Positions 1 to 10,565 of a DNA stretch of 64,000 nucleotides are shown piece after piece; positions within the stretch are counted from its first letter, which is position 1; the number at the start of each line of letters is the position of its first letter. The DNA is from Capitulum mitella (Eukaryota; Arthropoda; Thecostraca; Pollicipedomorpha; Pollicipedidae): NCBI GenBank assembly GCA_030062745.1, contig CP099850.1, positions 5,394,001 through 5,458,000 of the forward strand. The letters run 5' to 3'. A model generated the notes under the pieces. It was not told where the DNA came from, searched no databases, and saw nothing but the letters and a program-made list of their open reading frames with translations. The translations under genes and the position numbers were made by a program.

Positions 1-190
1 GTAAGAAGCGGGGCCGCCGCCCGGCCGCGGGGCCGTTCATTAGGCGGCACGGGACCTCGTCTTGACGCCGGCCGGACGTCTGATCGGCTGACGGCGTAAG
101 AAGCGGGGCCGCCGCCCAGCCGCGGGGCCGTTCATTAGGCGGTACGGGACCTCGTCTTGACGCCGGCCGGACGTCTGATCGGCTGACGGC
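1..190. repeat. Tandem duplication, 95-bp unit, two copies
   Basis: Positions 1-95 and 96-190 are nearly identical GC-rich copies, and a third copy breaks off after the first few bases at 191. The left edge of the window cuts the array, so the true copy number is unknown. The unit is rich in CpG and has no coding look. Confidence 0.9.
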
Positions 191-960
191 GTAAGAGACT
201 CGCCAAACTGGGAATCGGTTCGATCCCGACTCGCGATTCCGCCCAAAACGTGGTTTTGATTCCTATTCTGATTGACGCTGGAAAACAAAGAATCAGTACG
301 ATTCTGGCTCGGGTGCCAATTACTGCAGTGAAACCATTGGATTCCCGCGAATCAAATTTCAGTTAAATTTAAAAGCACTAAAACTGTGCTTGTTCAAAAT
401 AATAGGATGTCTGACCTTTGTGGTTTCCAATCACAAGACTGAAAAGTTACATCCAAAATGTTCAGTGCTTATTGGAACGTGAGATAAGTTGCTTCCCACT
501 TTTCTTAAGAATGTGAGTGGAAAATTGAAAAGATAAATTTGCATTAGGGTACGCTCTAATATTGTGTTCCAAGCATTAATTAAGGGTGTGGAATGTGCAC
601 ATTTTTATCACAATGGTGAAGGAAGTATTTTATTTTCCATTGTGTCATAAGCAAATTTTCAGTTCCTGTTCTCATTTAGTTCTAATCTTTTTGTTGATAA
701 GCATCATGGTTTTTCATATAAACATTGATAAGAAATGGTGTCATGCCTTAGGTAAACATAGCATGCATTTAAATAAATCGGCATTTGGGAATCGTCTCCT
801 AACAATTTAAGGACTCGGCTCGATTCCGATGCCGGCCCCGAAAGGTGATTTTAATTCTGGCCTGATTCGCAGCTGTCAGACAGAATCGATTCCTAGTCGT
901 ATCCACGAAAGGAATGGGGTAGTCGGAATCGATTCCGACTCGGTTCTGAATTGCCTGGAA
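191..960. mobile_element. Dispersed repeat family A, copy 1 (GATTC-rich ends)
   Basis: The segment starts and ends with clusters of GATTCC/GAATCG words around an AT-rich middle. The same order of words recurs near 59860-60850, including CAGCTGTCAGACAG, a GCATTAGGGTA-like stretch and a final GGTTCTGAA. That makes it a dispersed repeat. Clustered subterminal motifs are common in non-autonomous DNA transposons such as hAT elements, but I see no clear terminal inverted repeat or transposase. Edges are approximate. Confidence 0.5.
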
Positions 961-2096
961 GCCTGCTGACCAGGCGGGGACTATGGAGCGCCGCCGCGGC
1001 GCCGGCGATCGGGAGCCGCCCGGCCCCCGCTGGTCGCCGCTCGGGGCGTCGACGCACACCGGACGCGGCCGACCCGGGGAGCAGTTTGTACGGACCAATT
1101 TACGCGGGGGCTGTGGAACGTCCGCTACCGACGCCATCGTAATCGGGAGCTGTTTGGCGTCGCCGGCCTGGTAGCGGCGTCGTGTTTTGGAAGTTGTACG
1201 CCGTCGGTGCGCGTGTCCCGCGGCCCCCGGCGGCTCGTAATTACTTGATGCACGTGTGGGGCCGGTGGCGGACGGCGGCCTCACCTTGTGTGCCGGCGGC
1301 GGACCGGCCGGTCGCCGCGCGTGACAGTCCGCCAGTGCCCGTCACTGTCGGCGGTGGCGCCGAGTGCGGCCGTGAGGCAGGTGGTCCGCCTTTGGCTACT
1401 GGCGTCTGTGACTGCAGTGGGGGCTGAGGTCTGCCGTGGCGGGACGCCGGGACGGTGCAGTGAGCGCGCAGGTGTGTCGCGGCCGGGACGCCGGGACGGG
1501 ACGGTGGAGTGGCGCGGGAGTGATCCAGGGGACCTCGGTGCAGCTGAGTCTCCGGAGGGGCGTGACCGTTACCGTGTTCCGCCGGCCCGAGTCAACCGCA
1601 CCTGATGGCGTTCGGACAAGGTATGCCTTTGTGGCCGTGTCAGGAGCCGACCGCACAGCAGGAGACGTTCTACCACTGCTGCTGAAATTGCTGCTCTTGG
1701 TCAACATCCCAGTGTGAAATACCGACGTTACTCTGACAGTTAGCCATGAGACACATTTCGACTTGACCCCGTAAACACAGCAACGGTGGCGCAGGCGGCG
1801 GGCCGACAGCCAGCCTATGGATGGATCCTTGACCGCCTCGGACTGGCCTGACCCTCGGTCACACTGGGGCCGTCACGGGGTCAGTCTGCCTCCTGGTCCA
1901 CGCGGTCCATCGAGGCGTCCCCAGTCGGGACCGCCGGGGGCGGTGGGAGGGGGGGGGAGGGCGTAAGGCGACGGTCCAAACATGGCTGATCGGATCGATG
2001 GCCCGAGGGGACTGTGTTTGACGAGCCGCTCTGGGACTTGGCGGCTGTCGGACGCCGGCGGCTCGGCCGGCACCCGGAGACGAACACCGCACGGTC
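961..2096. other. GC-rich CpG segment, no supported gene
   Basis: This stretch is very GC- and CpG-rich and open in several frames on both strands, as expected from base composition alone. None of the frames resembles a known protein. It lies upstream of the first kinase exon in the window and is probably intron or upstream flank of that gene. Confidence 0.4.
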
Positions 2097-2344
2097 CGAG
2101 TGCCCGGCGCGACGGCTGCCCTGCCGGGCTCGTTTGGGAGCGCGCCCTTGGGTCCTGTCGGACCGCGGAGGCTCGGCGTCCTGTTGCGCCGGGCTTCGTT
2201 CCTGTACTCAGGGTCCCGTCCGAGTGCCCGACGCGACGGCTGCCCTGCCGGGCTCGTTTGGGAGCGCGCCCTTGGGTCCTGTCGGACCGCGGAGGCTCGG
2301 CGTCCTGTTGCGCCGGGCTTCGTTCCTGTACTCAGGGGCCCGTT
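2097..2344. repeat. Tandem duplication, 124-bp unit, two copies
   Basis: Two copies start at 2097 and 2221 and differ at only a few bases (for example GCCCGGCGCG against GCCCGACGCG). The unit length is not a multiple of three. The duplication looks recent because the copies are almost identical. Confidence 0.9.
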
Positions 2345-2906
2345 CGAGAACGGAGTCGCCTGGCTCACCCAGGACTCGTTCGGGGGCGTGGGGCAACCGG
2401 GTAAGTCAGTTCAGTTTTTGTCGTTGACGTCCCAGAGCTTGAAGTGGCTCACATTCATGTAGGGTGTGAGACATGTCATCTGGCAGCGTGGACCCATCGG
2501 TACGCACCTGGTATGGCTGGCAGACCACAAATCAGGACATTTTTCCGACTCCGATCAAAGACAGTCTCAGCGTCTACAGGACATACAGTCAGTCTGCCGT
2601 ACATTGTGCTGGATTTGAGGCGTCATTATTTCAGTGTCATTCAAAATGTAGTCCCAGTATATCACTGCAAGCCACGCAGTACCGTGTCTGGTTCTGTAGC
2701 AACGACCTTGGAAACGGCTGGCAGGGCAGCGGCGGTACCCATCCATTTCTATTGCGACACTGTGGTGGATGTGTTGTTCGTCGTCATGGTCCGTGCCTGG
2801 TTGTCGTCTTTTCCCCAGTGTCGGCCGTTTTCGTTCGTGTCCTCGGCCTGTGCAGCCGGTGGCGTGCGCCTGCGCCTGCTCACGGCCGGACGCCTAACGT
2901 CGTCAG

Positions 2907-3110
2907 GCTGGGAACGGCTGGCGGGCCCTGACCCGGTCACCCGTCATCTGTCGGTCTCCTGTTGCAGGCTGCGGAGCGGCTGGCGGACCCTGACCCGGTC
3001 ACCTGTCATCTGTCGGCCTCCCTGCTGACCGGTCATCTGTCATCTGTTGCAGGCTGGGAGCGGCTGGCGGACCCTGACCCGGTCACCCGTCAGCTCTCGG
3101 TCTCCTCGGA
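2907..3110 (+). repeat. Triplicated splice acceptor plus exon start
   Basis: Three copies of a segment that begins right after an AG start at 2907, 2968 and 3053. Each reads GCTG(c)GGAGCGGCTGGCGG or close to it, followed by CCCTGACCCGGTCAC. The third copy is the start of the kinase exon at 3053-3243. The first two sit in the preceding intron and carry their own CAG acceptors at 2904-2906 and 2965-2967. Offsets are 61 and 85 bp. With the frame fixed by the real exon, both upstream acceptors lead to an early stop, so they would act as decoys or send the transcript to decay. Confidence 0.85.
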
Positions 3111-3243
3111 CAGCAAGCTGCTGGATGAGCAGACGCGCTCCGAGGCCAAGGTGGTGCTGCGCCAGCGGCGGCCGCCACGGCCCAAGTCCGAGGTTCTGCT
3201 CTGCCAGCAGAATCGCAAGTCCAAACGCTACTCGGCGTTCGGG
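3053..3243 (+). CDS. CDK14: PFTAIRE cyclin-dependent kinase, exon upstream of the kinase domain
   Basis: This exon encodes 63 residues of the basic N-terminal region that precedes the kinase domain. It is entered in phase 1 (GC completes a codon) and left in phase 0. The acceptor is TGTTGCAG and the donor GTACGT. The peptide runs from WERLADPDPV to RKSKRYSAFG, and a PKSEV...KSKRYSAFG ending just before the kinase domain is what I recall from arthropod Eip63E proteins. It joins in frame to the exon at 10474, whose first residues GDSPFG continue the family pattern. Earlier exons and the start codon are not recognisable in the window. The first part of the exon is triplicated at the acceptor, so its start depends on choosing the AG at 3051-3052. 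That AG keeps the long frame; the two upstream ones do not. Confidence 0.82.
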
Positions 3244-4082
3244 GTACGTAGCCGGCCCGGCCCTGCGACGGGCGGTGAGAGGGAATGGGCCGCGCGGGGC
3301 CCCAGGCTGCTGACGGAACGCTTCCATTGGCTTTCGGGATGACTTGAGCCCGCGCATAACTGGGTGCATTGGTCGGTGGTCGCTGACCCAAGGCATCTCG
3401 AGAACGCTGTCGTGATCTCGGAAACCAGCGGAGCTATGCGGTTTAAGGTGGCACCAGTTGGAAACTGTAACATTTTTTTTTTGGGAGGGCGCTGAGGTTG
3501 GGAGAGGTTTCCTTTTGTCACTCAGCGCTCATTTGTAAGGGCCAGTAGGTCGAAAGTGGCCGCATTATGACTTCCAAAACTATGAGGAAACCGGAACAGA
3601 TATTTTAAATTTCCTTGAAAGCTTCCTGAGTTCGAAACACTCCGTAAACGTTTAAGTGTTCTATGGCTCCAAACAGCTGTTACGAAGCCATAATGGACCT
3701 TGAGGCATAGGCCAGGCCATGAGCGTCGGGAAGTCAGTATTGGCTACATTTCGCAGTACCCTTAAGTCGCCATCTGGGCGCACTGTTGCAGAAACAGTAT
3801 AGCCCTGTCCCATGCGCCGCACAGCACTGTCGTGACCCAGCCTCGAGACGCCGCTCCTGGACGTCTGTGGCGTGGTAGACGTCTTTCAGCAGTACTGATC
3901 CCACTGTGCCCGTGCGTCCAGTACAAAGCCACGCGATTGATGGCTATCGCTGGTGCTTGCTGCTGCTCCTGCTGCCGGCCTGGCGGCTGGAGGCGTTACC
4001 GGGTCCCTGCTGGCCTGTCGGGACCACACGGACGGCTCAGTGTCGCTCCTTACGTTCCTGCGGCCGGCCGCTGCTCCTCGCG

Positions 4083-4135
4083 CTCCCTCCAGCCCGCTCC
4101 AGCCGCCTCTGTCGGCTGGAGCGGGCTGGAGGGAG
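4083..4135. repeat. Perfect 23-bp inverted repeat (hairpin)
   Basis: Arms 4083-4105 and 4113-4135 are perfect reverse complements, beginning CTCCCTCCAGCCCGC, with a 7-bp loop. The GC-rich stem would be very stable in RNA or single-stranded DNA. It lies in the kinase intron 3244-10473. Confidence 0.9.
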
Positions 4136-4148
4136 AGGACGCAGAGGA

Positions 4149-4168
4149 GCCGGCCAGCGCTGGCCGGC
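4149..4168. repeat. Perfect 20-bp palindrome
   Basis: GCCGGCCAGCGCTGGCCGGC is fully self-complementary with no loop. It begins 13 bp after the 23-bp hairpin, so the intron carries two strong fold-back signals within 90 bp. Confidence 0.9.
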
Positions 4169-4566
4169 GGGTTCGATCACCTCCCTGCCGAGCGGCTCTC
4201 AGGCAGGGGTCTGGCCTGTTTCAGCACAAACCGGCGCCGCTGGCTGCAATCAAAACAAAATTGGCCTGTTGAATCTCTAATCAAAACGGAATTGCCATTA
4301 CGTTTGTTCATCGAGGCGCGTAGCCGCCGGCCGGCTGGGTTTGTGGCTGCGACAGGCAGCTGCATATGGCAGTCTTTTGGCCGCCACAGCAGCCGACAGA
4401 CAAAATCCTGGTGCCACTGTCGTGATTGATTGGATGACCGACCGTGGGTGATACCAGGGGATGGCCAGGGATACCTCAGGTTTGTTCGGCCCAGCCCGAG
4501 TTGGCCGTGTTTTTTTTTGTGTTTCCCGGCCAGTTGCGCGAATTGCAGAGGTCATAGACGTGTTTG

Positions 4567-5350
4567 ATCTTTGCCGGACGAGGGGGCTGCCACCTCCTGA
4601 TAAGGTTTTGATACATCCTTCCCGTATCTTTTCACCCCAAAGTGTTGCCGGGTTATGTCAGGTCGCCGAGTTACGACGCCATTCTCGAGGCCTTGCAAGC
4701 CTTTTTTCTAGATCTGAGCTACGTTTTGGTTTCTTTTTCAGGAGTGTGACAGATTAAGAGGTCGTTTTTTATGGAGGACTGTTTTAGGGATGATCAACAC
4801 CGTGTTGGACTTTGGCCCGTAACCTCTCCAAGTGCAAGCGACTGACTGGCATTATTTGACCTCAAAATGCATTTAAACCGGTCTTAGGGTCATCGTCACC
4901 AGCGCCTTTTAATGTGTAGATGTTCACCCCTCTTGATGGTCAGAACACTTATCGTAACAAAACATTTTTTGGCATTGGCCACGTCATAATAGATAATCAT
5001 GATATCTGACCTCTTGTTGACCCGACCTTGACCCGGAGAAACAAAGGCATTCACGATATACGTGCTAATCATTTATAAAACCAAGTTGCTACAAAAACAT
5101 AACTTGCTGGCACTGCTGGTACAAAGCTGTTACGATGACGACGAAGATGGCAAACAGCATAACCTCGCATGGTGGCCTTAAGTGGTCGGGCTCGACGTTA
5201 TTAGAATCGTAAAGAAACCTACTACACGCTCGTTTTTGCGTCTTCATTCCGTATCCCAGTTAGGAGCGAAATGGGCGAAGGGAGAGGGGCGTCTACCACC
5301 CTCCCTGGTTCGTCGAATGCGTAGGTGAAAACCTTTACTCCCGGCAAGGG
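4567..5350. mobile_element. TTAA-flanked MITE family C, copy 1 (piggyBac-like)
   Basis: The left end reads TTGA then TCTTTGCCGGACGAGGG. The right end reads CCCGGCAAGGG then TTAA. The second copy near 32006 starts TTAA then CTCTCGCCGGACGAGGG, so the family ends look like CYCTYGCCGG next to TTAA. Short inverted ends beside TTAA are the hallmark of piggyBac elements. No transposase is present, so this is a non-autonomous copy. It sits in the kinase intron and carries a run of TGACCY half-sites. Confidence 0.65.
5007..5034 (-). promoter_or_regulatory. Triple nuclear-receptor half-site, 11-bp period, inside MITE C1
   Basis: TGACCT, TGACCC and TGACCC start at 5007, 5018 and 5029, giving two successive 5-bp spacers. 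On the - strand these are RGGTCA direct repeats of the DR5 type. Nuclear receptors that pair with RXR/USP bind such direct repeats. Binding is not shown here. Confidence 0.35.
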
Positions 5351-6720
5351 TTAAAACTGGACTTGCGTGAAGTCTCCTCAGCGCAGGGATCTCGGATATC
5401 AGCTTGTTAACCTTCGCCGGGCCTGGGGAAGGATGAGCACCTCCCCTTTTTGGGGATAGGAACATCGGAAAGGAAAGAGGGAAAACGAAAAGGCGCGGAA
5501 ATGTGAATCCTTTAGTCCTTTTTGTACATCATTTGTGCATGTTGTGTAATTTTTGTAAACTCAGGTCATTATACTAGGACCGGTCGAGGAGGACCATGTT
5601 CAAAAAGGACGAAATGGTCATAAAGTTTTGTGAAATGCACCAGTTGGCATGAAAATTGCCAAATTTATAAAACGTCGCGAATAGAACAATTCTGCCATCA
5701 TGAACTTTTTGAAAATGTTCAGTTCGTTGGCCTGTGGCAGCAAAACCCTCTGCCTTTGTTAGGCGGCTCTTAAGCTGAGCTGTACAACCTGGTGCTTCTC
5801 ACGTCATTTGTACGCGGCATTGTTCCTCTTGACCGGTGGCCTGGGGTCAGGTTACGTTTCGTACCGAGTTTTCAGACGCACAACCGAGCACAGTTCTTTG
5901 GTTTATTTGTTTGGGTTTCTTTGGTTCTTTGGTTTGGTTTGGTCTGGTCGGGGAGTGTTTATATGTTGTCATATGTGCATCGGAAGTACCAGTACATGAT
6001 CGAAGCTTGCTTGTCAAGGGTGACTCAGTTTAATTTGCCCCGGACTGGCCTGATTTCACCTTTTCTAGTATTATGCCTGCTTTCGAGGTGAACACACTTA
6101 TGGCTAGAAACGAGAAGAACTACGGGCATGGCGTACTTCTGCACAGTCTTCACTGCCACAGTGCTCTTATTTTTGGTCGCCTAAGTACACTCTTGCTGTC
6201 GCGAAAATAGCTTGCCACTAGATATTAGGATTTTGCATTGCGGCCGTGCCCGCCTCCCGTAATATGAGTGACTTCCGTTAAAAATGTTTTCTGCACGGAC
6301 TTCATGACGTAGAAGGTTTATTACTTGGCTCGATATTATAGAATTTTATGCTGTGTCGTGTCTGATTATTAGTGATGTGGCTGATGGTGCGACAGATATC
6401 AGGATCGCAGGACGTATTGGCGTCAGTACTTTGACGTTGATCTTGTTTGACTTAAATATGATAATTACAGGCTTCATGTGCGTTTCAGGCACATTTGCGA
6501 CGTATACCCAAGGCAGATGCTCGTACATTCAGAAAGGCGATTCCACGCAAAGTCACTTATTTGCCTTCATTTTCCGCTTTCCTTGGAATGGTCAAATTTG
6601 GTCTCAAGCGCCGTTTTTCCGCCCCTCAAAGGCAAATGAGACCATTTTACAGTTTAACTCCTTTGGAGCCGCATGGACTCCTGGTTATCAAAGTTTTCTA
6701 CGGAAAATGTCAGCAGGGTA
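5351..6720. other. Intron sequence, nothing recognised
   Basis: Mixed-composition intron of the kinase gene. The small open frames have no recognisable protein similarity and no exon-like GC rise. Nothing more can be supported. Confidence 0.4.
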
Positions 6721-6723
6721 ATT

Positions 6724-6749
6724 TGACCTATGATGACCTGTGGTGATCT
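6724..6749 (-). promoter_or_regulatory. DR4-type nuclear-receptor half-site array in kinase intron
   Basis: TGACCT, TGACCT and TGATCT start at 6724, 6734 and 6744, an exact 10-bp period with 4-bp spacers. DR4 repeats of AGGTCA can be bound by EcR/USP-type heterodimers. The array lies in the long intron of the Eip63E orthologue, whose Drosophila counterpart is linked to the ecdysone-induced 63E late puff. The third half-site has one mismatch. A response function is inference. Confidence 0.4.
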
Positions 6750-6999
6750 CAATATTAGGCTCTTTAAAAAATATGCGCTTTCTTTCAGTTTGCCAACAGC
6801 TTTCCATCGTTGTTTTTCCTTTTACTGTGGGACGTACAGTTCTCAAGTGAGGGGTGCTAATCGTGGTTGTAATTTTTTTTTTTGTGTCAGAGTATAATTT
6901 TTGCTCTCGAGTACAAAATTCCGCAAAGAGTGTATATATTAACTTAGATATAAAAACTGCGTGCGGCTCACAGCATACGGTGTCCGACACAGAATGATG

Positions 7000-8235
7000 C
7001 TGACTCATGTGAAGCAGCAGTCAAGCATGTAGCGTCTTCAGGTAGATAACCCGCACGCAGTCACGGCGACCGCCGGTAAAGCGGTGGGAAGGTCGTAGCG
7101 ATTGCTGAACTAGGCATTGGCTCGAACATTTGCCAGCTGCACGTTCTCTAGCCATTGTGACCTGGTGATGAAATGAAGGGGCGGCCCCTGGCACACGGCT
7201 CAGGACGCACACCAGTCTGTGACAGGAAGGCGGGGCAGCCGTGACCGCGGCCACCGGTGCCTCCGGTTATCCTTCCATCCTGCCGGTTAAACGGAGCCGC
7301 CCTGCATGGTCCGCGGCAGACCGCCCGGAGTGGGCGGCGCCGGCCGACGCGTGCCCGCCGTTCGAGCACCGTGCTCTCCCGCCGCCTGCCGGGACCGAGG
7401 GCCGAGGACGAGAGGAGACCGGTTCCCGTCTGGTCCTGTGCACTGGGCCGAGGACCGGCACGCGCCAGGGTTGACTCGCGGTGGGTGGTGGCGTGGAGTT
7501 TACGGGACTTTTCTTGTCAAAGTGAACTGTTTTTTTAGTCAATAGTTCATGTGAGTTTAGCACGTGATCAGCCGGGACATGATTACATTATGCACTCAAC
7601 ATAGCAGCAGCGTAAATTAGCACTAGAATTACGGCTCGAAAACGTGACCACTCCCTGTTTATTTGTTATACAGCACAGAGGAACGTCTTTCAGAGCTGGA
7701 GCACAATCGATTTTTGTCTGCGTTTTCTTCCTGCGTGTGTTATTTGATCTGGGTATGGGCCTGGAGCGCGGAATATATCGGGGTCGTTATGCTTGTCTCG
7801 AGCAGTTATCTGGTCACACCTATGGTTATATCTTGAACTCCGTATTGTTTTTCGTCCTCCGAATGTTTTCGTGGTCCGGCACGAACGCTGGCACCGTTAG
7901 TTTCCAAAGCTGTTGCAGAATTCGAATACGTAAAAAATGTGTGGGGGGTCGAGTTTGCAGCCGTAGCGACACATTGAGCAGAGTTTTGCTTTGATTTTCG
8001 CGACAAGCGCTTTCAGCGACGTGATTCTGTTGCGTGTGCACAGTTTCAGTTTGTTTAGCACATGTTTTTACGAACGATTTCAGCGCAACGATGCCCAGTA
8101 CCTATGCTGCACGTGGAATATCAGTCCAGATTTTCAGCTGTGAGAGGCGTAGCTTGTGCCCGTGCGTACCTCTGATGGGTTATGCCCACGTCCTGTGTTC
8201 TGTGTCGGCCGGAAGTCGGAGACTGTGGCGTTTGG
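7000..8235. other. Intron sequence with GC-rich island
   Basis: A GC-rich patch at about 7030-7480 is followed by AT-richer sequence. No splice-bounded exon or known protein is visible. It could hold an alternative first exon of the kinase gene, but nothing in the sequence proves that. Confidence 0.3.
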
Positions 8236-8456
8236 CCGCGCCGGTCCGGGCCGGGGTGCCGGCACACCGGCGGCCTGGCCGGTCCGGGCCGGAGGTGCCG
8301 GCACAACCGGCGGCCTGGCCTGGCCGGGCCGGAGGTGCCGGCACACCGGCGGCCTGGCCTGGCCGGGCCGGAGGTGCCGGCACACCGGCGGCCTGGCCTG
8401 GCCGGGCCGGAGGTGCCGGCACAACCGGCGGCCTGGCCGGGCCGGGCGGACGGCGG
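8236..8456. repeat. Minisatellite, 39-bp unit, about five copies
   Basis: The word GGTGCCGGCAC recurs at 8255, 8294, 8334, 8373 and 8412, spacings of 39-40 bp. The unit is almost pure G+C. Because 39 is a multiple of three, open frames appear on both strands here; I treat them as artefacts. Confidence 0.92.
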
Positions 8457-10473
8457 CAGCGGCCCGGGCCCGTGTCCGTGACACTGACTCGTTGGTGGGC
8501 TGTCTGACGAGGCCGACGGCAGCTGTCAGCGGTTGTCGGTTAGGTCGGCCCCGTCCTCCGCTGTCGTATCTGCGAGGTCGGACCACTGCTGGGAATGACG
8601 GGGGGCCTCGCAGCGGCGGCCGACCGGCCGCTTTCGCAGCGCTCCGCCGTGTCCGTGACGTGTCTGCCCTGTTTTTACGCGCGGCGAAATCTTGTTTGGC
8701 CCGGAACGGCGTTAGCGCTGCCCTGTCCCGGCCTATCGGCAGAGCGATGAACGCATGCCAGGCCGAGTTAGGTTTGTCGTGGTGCCGACCGTTCGGCTGA
8801 CGGTTTGCGCCGTCTCCGGAGTCCGCGAACGCTGTTCGGGCCGGCGGCGGCTGCGGGCCCGGTGACGTCAGCGCTGTGCTCCCGAGGCGGTACAGGCCGC
8901 TCTGGCGGCGCTCCCGGGCCGCTGCCGGCCGGCAGCGGCCGCGGCGGCCCGGTAACAGCCGTGCCGTGCCGCTGATGACGCCAGGAGCGGTGACGCGTGC
9001 CGCGAGCGGCCCCTATCGATCTGCCATTATGATTATTACCGCTGGCGCCGCGCTGGTCTGTGAGCCGTCCCGTGCTGGCCGACGGTCTCCGCTCTCCGGA
9101 CCCGACCTGTCCTGATCACCTGGCGCGTCTCCCCGGCCGTGGCCCGTCAGCAGATGATTGGGTGTTGCTCGGGGCTCGCCTGGAGGCTGTTCTTCAAAGT
9201 TAAGATTTGGCTCTCCGGTCGGTGCCACACGGCCGGATTAATCCGCTGTGAAACGTTCGGAGGGCGTGTCGTCCGTCAGACTCTGACGGGTGACAAGTTT
9301 GCGACGGAGAGTGGCCGGCTGAGTTATTGGCCGCCGGCCGTCCGCCTCCCGCGTCTGACGCTCTCACCGGGCCGACGCTGGGTCGGTCCGGCCCGAGCGG
9401 TGACGGCTGAAGGCGCGCCGTTAGTCGCAGCTGTGGCGGCGAGCTCTGCCGTCTCGCCAGGTCTTCCGGTATGGGTGTTTTTCGTTTTCTGTGGGAGCGG
9501 AGACATCCCCGGCCGAACGGTGCCCGTCTTGCGCGGTCGGCCGAGCTCGATTGCGGGGTGTCCGGTCCGCACGCTCTGCCTGCGCTGTATGTGCGGAATC
9601 AGCGCGACTCGCTGGGCTTGCTTGGGCTTAGCAAGCTGTTACCTGGTTCCTTCTGAGACTGATGAACTGATGAATAGTTATTCCAGGATTGCGCGGCTAT
9701 GCGCAGTTCTTTGTAGGTCACTGCCACAGCTTTCTGGAGACGGATTCAAACTGTAAAGAACTCATTCCACTTCGGCATGCTCGGCTTGCTGATAGCGTTG
9801 TGTTGTATAGCTCTCGAACGTTGGTCATTGTGGTCCCGATAGGGATTCTCTAACACGACTCTCATCAGAAACAAGACTGGGCGCAATCTGCCAACCTTGG
9901 GCTGTTGCGATTTTCAGCAGTCCTTCCACGCGGACGGCGTTCGTATTTGCCCGATACGTCACTCCGTCGGTAGTTCAAATATTTGAGGTCATTTCCTGCC
10001 AAGGCTGTGTCGCCGAGCGCGCCGAATCGACGTTTTCCGGGCGCGTTTGGCAATTTCCTGTCTGCGCCTGCGCTAACGGGTCGGCCGATGCGACGACTGT
10101 TCGTCTGGTCATCATTGAATAGTATCGCTACCCTGTTGTAGCTGATGTTTGTGGAAGCATTGCAGTCGATGTGTCCTTGCGTGAAGCGTTACCCGGGCAC
10201 GGTGTCCGGGCGCGTTTAGTTCGATGGCATTCGCCGGATTTTCGTGCTGGCCCGTTGGAGCGCTACGGGTCAGCGAGCGACGCGGATAGTTCGGTCGGAC
10301 TCGCCCGGTGACTGGCGTTATTGTATTGGCGTACGTTTTGTCTGCGGTTATTGTGCCAGCCGCCCGTCGACACCTCGGTCGTGCTGTCAGTCGCTGTTGC
10401 TGCGTCGTCAGGGGTGTCAGTCGACGTCAGTCGTCGTCTTGATGGCGGTAACAGCTGGAAGCGTTTTTCGCAG
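8457..10473. other. GC-rich end of kinase intron, no supported gene
   Basis: CpG-rich sequence continues up to the next exon. Around 9005-9060 AT-rich words such as CATTATGATTATTACC sit in a GC-rich setting, which can look like a regulatory module. I cannot name a factor or support an exon. Confidence 0.3.
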
Positions 10474-10565
10474 GGGGACTCGCCGTTCGGCCGCCAGGAG
10501 GCGTACGTCAAGCTCGAGGCTCTGGGAGAGGGCTCCTACGCCACCGTCTACAAGGGCTACAGCAA
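10474..10565 (+). CDS. CDK14: PFTAIRE cyclin-dependent kinase, glycine-loop exon
   Basis: This exon opens the kinase domain. It encodes [20 protein letters not shown] and then [10 protein letters not shown], which contains the ATP-binding glycine loop GEGSYATV. The acceptor is TTTTTCGCAG and the donor GTGAGT. It is entered in phase 0, as the previous exon requires, and ends in phase 2 with AA. The next exon supplies the third base to make Asn, giving GYSN-LTQQ. Vertebrate CDK14 has [20 protein letters not shown] at the same place. The exon is short and GC-rich, flanked by introns of about 7 kb on each side. Identity as a CDK is certain; assignment to PFTAIRE kinases rests on the following exon. 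Confidence 0.95.

Noticed and set aside
200-235. GGTTCGATCCCGACTC, another B-box-like word
   Set aside because: It is part of the GATTC-rich repeat family A and has no tRNA fold around it.
2444-3028. 194-codon frame upstream of the first kinase exon, possible earlier exon
   Set aside because: Its last part is just the duplicated exon start, and it runs out of frame to a stop at 3028. The earlier part has no similarity to CDK14 or Eip63E N-termini that I can recognise.
4167-4190. GGTTCGATCACC, a tRNA B-box-like word
   Set aside because: No A-box, acceptor stem or anticodon arm at the right distance; the area is a GC-rich palindrome cluster.
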